Part shown: positions 61,993 through 64,000 of the stretch, one piece after another | Layout: each line of letters begins with the position of its first letter | Position numbering within the stretch: position 1 is the stretch's first letter | Source: a delta proteobacterium NaphS2 | GTDB taxonomy: Bacteria > Desulfobacterota > DSM-4660 > Desulfatiglandales > Desulfatiglandaceae | Assembly: GCA_000179315.1 (NCBI GenBank) | Contig: ADZZ01000330.1 | Location: 52,119 to 116,118, forward strand | Reading direction: 5' to 3' | DNA length: 64,000 bases | The notes under the pieces: model-generated | Told to the model about the DNA's origin: nothing | Database searches by the model: none | Seen by the model: only the letters and a program-made list of their open reading frames with translations | Program-made: the position numbers and the translations under genes

Positions 61993-62127
61993 TCAGCCGG
62001 TGGCAGCTTCAACGATCTTGATTTCCTCTTGTGTGAGGTCAGAATTGGCAGACCTGATTCTCAATTTATGGATGTAAGATGAATTTATTATTGCTGATTT
62101 TTGCTCAATATAATAATTTACTGAAAT
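61993..62127 (-). pseudogene. Possible C-terminal remnant of a DNA methylase/restriction protein
   Basis: An open frame of 44 codons without start ends DLTQEEIKIVEAATG. The form LTxEEIxIVE is common at the C-terminus of type I/type IIG N6-adenine methylase or restriction subunits. The frame is stopped upstream at 62128-62130, close to the IS1595 edge. The fragment is short and the call is tentative. Confidence 0.3.
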
Positions 62128-62153
62128 TCACTCAAATCTAGGCAATTTTCTTT

Positions 62154-63265
62154 GGCTCATACGACGATTTCCCGTGCTGTAAATAATTTGATTGAAAAAG
62201 TCATTTTCGCTGGGAATTTCTTCAGATTTGGTATAAATAAGATGGCTTTCTGTCCACTTAAATATGCAGATAGCCATGACCACAAAATCGTCTACAAATC
62301 CGGAGATTGGAATCCTTGAACTCATCGACCCCGCTAAGTGCTACGAATTCTTCAGAGAAAAGAAGTGGCCATGTGGTATTTGTTGTCCAAAATGTACCTC
62401 AAACCGGGTCAAAAAGAACGGTCACAAACGTAATGCTCCGCTTTGTCGGAACTATAAATGCAATAACTGCGGTTGCCGTTTCAACGATTTTACGGGTACC
62501 ATTCTGGCAAGAAAACACCATCCCATCAGAGTATGGATCGTCATGTTATACCTCATGGGACTAAACCTATCCAACAGGCAAATCGCCGCGGAGCTGGACC
62601 TTAATCCGGATGTCGCCCATAGGATGACTATTTTGCTTCGGAGCGAAATCGCTGCAAGGAAGCCGGGATGTAAAGTCAGTGGGGTAGTAGAGTGCGACGA
62701 AGTATACGTAATTGCAGGGCATAAAGGGCATCCGGAAAAAGTTCGTCAGAAAGGGCGAGCACCACGGTGCAGAGCGCTCAAGGGTGCTCCGGGCCGAGGA
62801 ACTCTTGAAAAAGAAAAACCTCCTGTCCTCGGAATCATTGAACGTTCCGGGGATGTCGCCATTTTTATGCTTCCAGACGTTAAACAAAAAACCATCGAAC
62901 CGATTTTGCGGTCTGTTATAACACCAGGAACCTTGGTGAATACAGATGAGTACAGCATTTACAATCATCTCACTGACTGGGGCTATACCCATAAGACTGT
63001 TTGTCATGGTAAGGGAGAATATGCCAGAGATGAAGACGGCGATGGCTTCTGTGAAGTTCATGTCAATACAATTGAGGGCTTTTGGTCGCTTCTACGATCT
63101 TGGCTGCGACCACATCGCGGCGTGTCTCAAGAAAACTTACCACTTTATCTGAGTTTTTTTGAGTTTGTCCATAACGTACGCCGGAGAGGAAAAGCATTGC
63201 TGCCGTCATTGATCAATGTCCTTTTTGCAGCCCACGCATGAGCACGCGGAAACGTCGTATGAGCC
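62154..63265 (+). mobile_element. IS1595-family insertion sequence
   Basis: A unit of 1112 bp bounded by 25-bp inverted repeats (62154-62178 and 63241-63265), sharing GGCTCATACGACG and ending CGTGCT. The expected 8-bp target duplication is absent: the left flank is TTTTCTTT and the right flank AAAAAAAA. The flanks belong to unrelated genes, so a deletion or recombination probably took place after insertion. Confidence 0.85.
62264..63241 (+). CDS. IS1595-family (ISXO2-like) transposase
   Basis: A 325-residue DDE transposase. The N-terminal zinc ribbon is [16 protein letters not shown] ... CNNCGCRF, followed by an ISXO2-like catalytic domain ([54 protein letters not shown]). The motifs are intact and the frame complete, so it is probably active. 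ATG 62276 is an alternative start. The gene ends at the inner edge of the right repeat. Confidence 0.93.
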   Translation: MQIAMTTKSSTNPEIGILELIDPAKCYEFFREKKWPCGICCPKCTSNRVKKNGHKRNAPLCRNYKCNNCGCRFNDFTGTILARKHHPIRVWIVMLYLMGLNLSNRQIAAELDLNPDVAHRMTILLRSEIAARKPGCKVSGVVECDEVYVIAGHKGHPEKVRQKGRAPRCRALKGAPGRGTLEKEKPPVLGIIERSGDVAIFMLPDVKQKTIEPILRSVITPGTLVNTDEYSIYNHLTDWGYTHKTVCHGKGEYARDEDGDGFCEVHVNTIEGFWSLLRSWLRPHRGVSQENLPLYLSFFEFVHNVRRRGKALLPSLINVLFAAHA

Positions 63266-63482
63266 AAAAAAAATTTCATGCCATTCCCTGCGGCACAGCT
63301 ATGCAACGCATATGCTGGAAGCAGGCGTTGATCTCATTGAATTACAACAGATCCTGGGCCATGTCAGTGTCCTGACCACCACCAGATACACCCATCTGAC
63401 TTCCAATACCGGAAACAATGCCAGCCAGGCCGTCAATACGCTGGCCAACACCTTTGATATAACATGGGGAGGGGTCAAATGA
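63266..63482 (+). pseudogene. Truncated tyrosine recombinase (C-terminal part)
   Basis: The frame gives the C-terminal 70 residues of a phage-type integrase with HxxR ([13 protein letters not shown]), GH (LGHVSV) and the active Tyr in TTRYTHL. The N-terminal half is replaced by IS1595. The stop overlaps the IS91 start as ATGA. Recombinase plus IS91-type transposase is a known combination in some IS91-like elements. As it stands it is inactive. Confidence 0.8.
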
Positions 63483-64000
63483 TTCTGCTCTCCTCGATTA
63501 TCAATGAATTCAGGGACCGCTTTTTGGACCGATACGAGAATTCCGTCCTGCCAAGCCATACAAAGGCTCTGCAGACCATGGCACAATGCAGACAAGAATA
63601 TGGCCCGCACATGCTGGCGAAATGTACGGATCACAACTGCGGAAAACAGGTCTATATTCCACATTCCTGTGGTCACAGGAACTGTCCCCATTGCCAGAAC
63701 CATGAAAACCGGCAGTGGATCGAGAATCAGTTGAGCAAGCGCTTACCGGCTCAATACTATCTGATCACCTTCACCCTCCCCAAACAGCTCAGGGATCTTG
63801 CCTGGAAAAATCAGGCAACAATCTATTCCCTCATGTTTGCCTGCGTCCAGGATCTCCTGAAAACATTTACCCAAAAAGACAAAAAACTCGGTGGAGCAGC
63901 CGGCTTTACCACCATACTCCATACCCATTCAAGAGCACTCGACTATCATCCCCACATTCATGTTGTCATGCCGGGGGCAAGCATCAATACAAAAACAGCA
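63479..64000 (+). CDS. IS91-family HUH transposase, N-terminal part
   Basis: 174 codons are visible; the gene runs past the window. A zinc-finger region comes first (CTDHNCG ... [19 protein letters not shown]), then the start of the HUH domain (YLITFTLP) with the metal motif HPHIHVV. IS91 transposases are rolling-circle enzymes that cleave with tyrosine, which would lie downstream. Start overlaps the recombinase stop (ATGA). Confidence 0.9.
   Translation, partial: MILLSSIINEFRDRFLDRYENSVLPSHTKALQTMAQCRQEYGPHMLAKCTDHNCGKQVYIPHSCGHRNCPHCQNHENRQWIENQLSKRLPAQYYLITFTLPKQLRDLAWKNQATIYSLMFACVQDLLKTFTQKDKKLGGAAGFTTILHTHSRALDYHPHIHVVMPGASINTKTA

Overview
The window looks like a chromosome segment of an anaerobic, Gram-negative deltaproteobacterium (Desulfobacterota, most likely a Desulfobacterales-type sulfate reducer). 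The evidence is the gene mix: indolepyruvate:ferredoxin oxidoreductase-type genes, a FrhB-like iron-sulfur flavoprotein, a three-domain corrinoid methyltransferase, beta-oxidation enzymes (3-hydroxyacyl-CoA dehydrogenase, crotonase, acyl-CoA ligases), a full Feo iron-uptake cluster with DtxR-type control, outer-membrane genes (Mla, Slp, KdsD, a porin), a DUF6178 protein and many signalling proteins. No rRNA, tRNA or CRISPR array was seen. All assignments come from reading the sequence; no database search was run.

Layout. 1-2.9 kb: tail of an iorB-like gene followed by a glcD-type FAD oxidase split by an ISAzo13-type insertion sequence. 2.9-11 kb: a small conserved protein, a PHP phosphoesterase with an ABC-2 type permease, two nucleotide-sugar epimerases, and groESL with a clear terminator. 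11.1-19.5 kb: a CysK/CysRS-like fusion, a zinc-ribbon protein, a DUF6178 protein, a K+ channel with RCK domain, and a PAS-PAS-GAF histidine kinase. 19.8-25.4 kb: kdsD coupled to a DHDPS-like aldolase, then a convergent mlaEFDCA operon. 25.5-36.2 kb: rlmH, a response regulator, hbd, a Na+/solute symporter, an RsbV/RsbW-like pair, an acyl-CoA ligase, two Slp lipoproteins, hisC, and a divergent Ser/Thr kinase. 36.5-40.9 kb: FHA protein plus hybrid kinase, then minCDE. 41.3-49.9 kb: a kinase remnant, a porin behind a terminator-like leader, and an iron cluster (dtxR, three small or DUF genes, feoA, feoB, two periplasmic proteins, a Cys-rich FeoB-associated protein). 50-58 kb: corrinoid methyltransferase, divergent frhB-iorA-iorB, a broken acyl-CoA ligase and a crotonase. 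58.1-64 kb: a mobile-element zone with a four-gene IS21-type unit (istA frameshifted), a truncated tandem-HTH gene, IS1595, and a truncated recombinase joined to an IS91-type transposase.

How the parts fit. groESL, minCDE, mla, kdsD and rlmH are housekeeping. The IOR, FrhB, CoA-ligase and crotonase genes fit anaerobic oxidation of aromatic or branched 2-oxo acids and fatty acids. The Feo cluster has a promoter and a palindrome in front of dtxR that fit iron-responsive autoregulation. The 34-39 kb block (divergent eukaryote-like kinase, FHA phosphothreonine reader, hybrid histidine kinase) may be one signalling module.

The strongest candidate for something undescribed is the 770-residue CysK/CysRS-like fusion at 11.1-13.5 kb. 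Its synthetase half has lost both the HIGH and KMSKS signatures without any frameshift. The next best is the terminator-like leader that sits directly against the porin ribosome-binding site at 42.7 kb.
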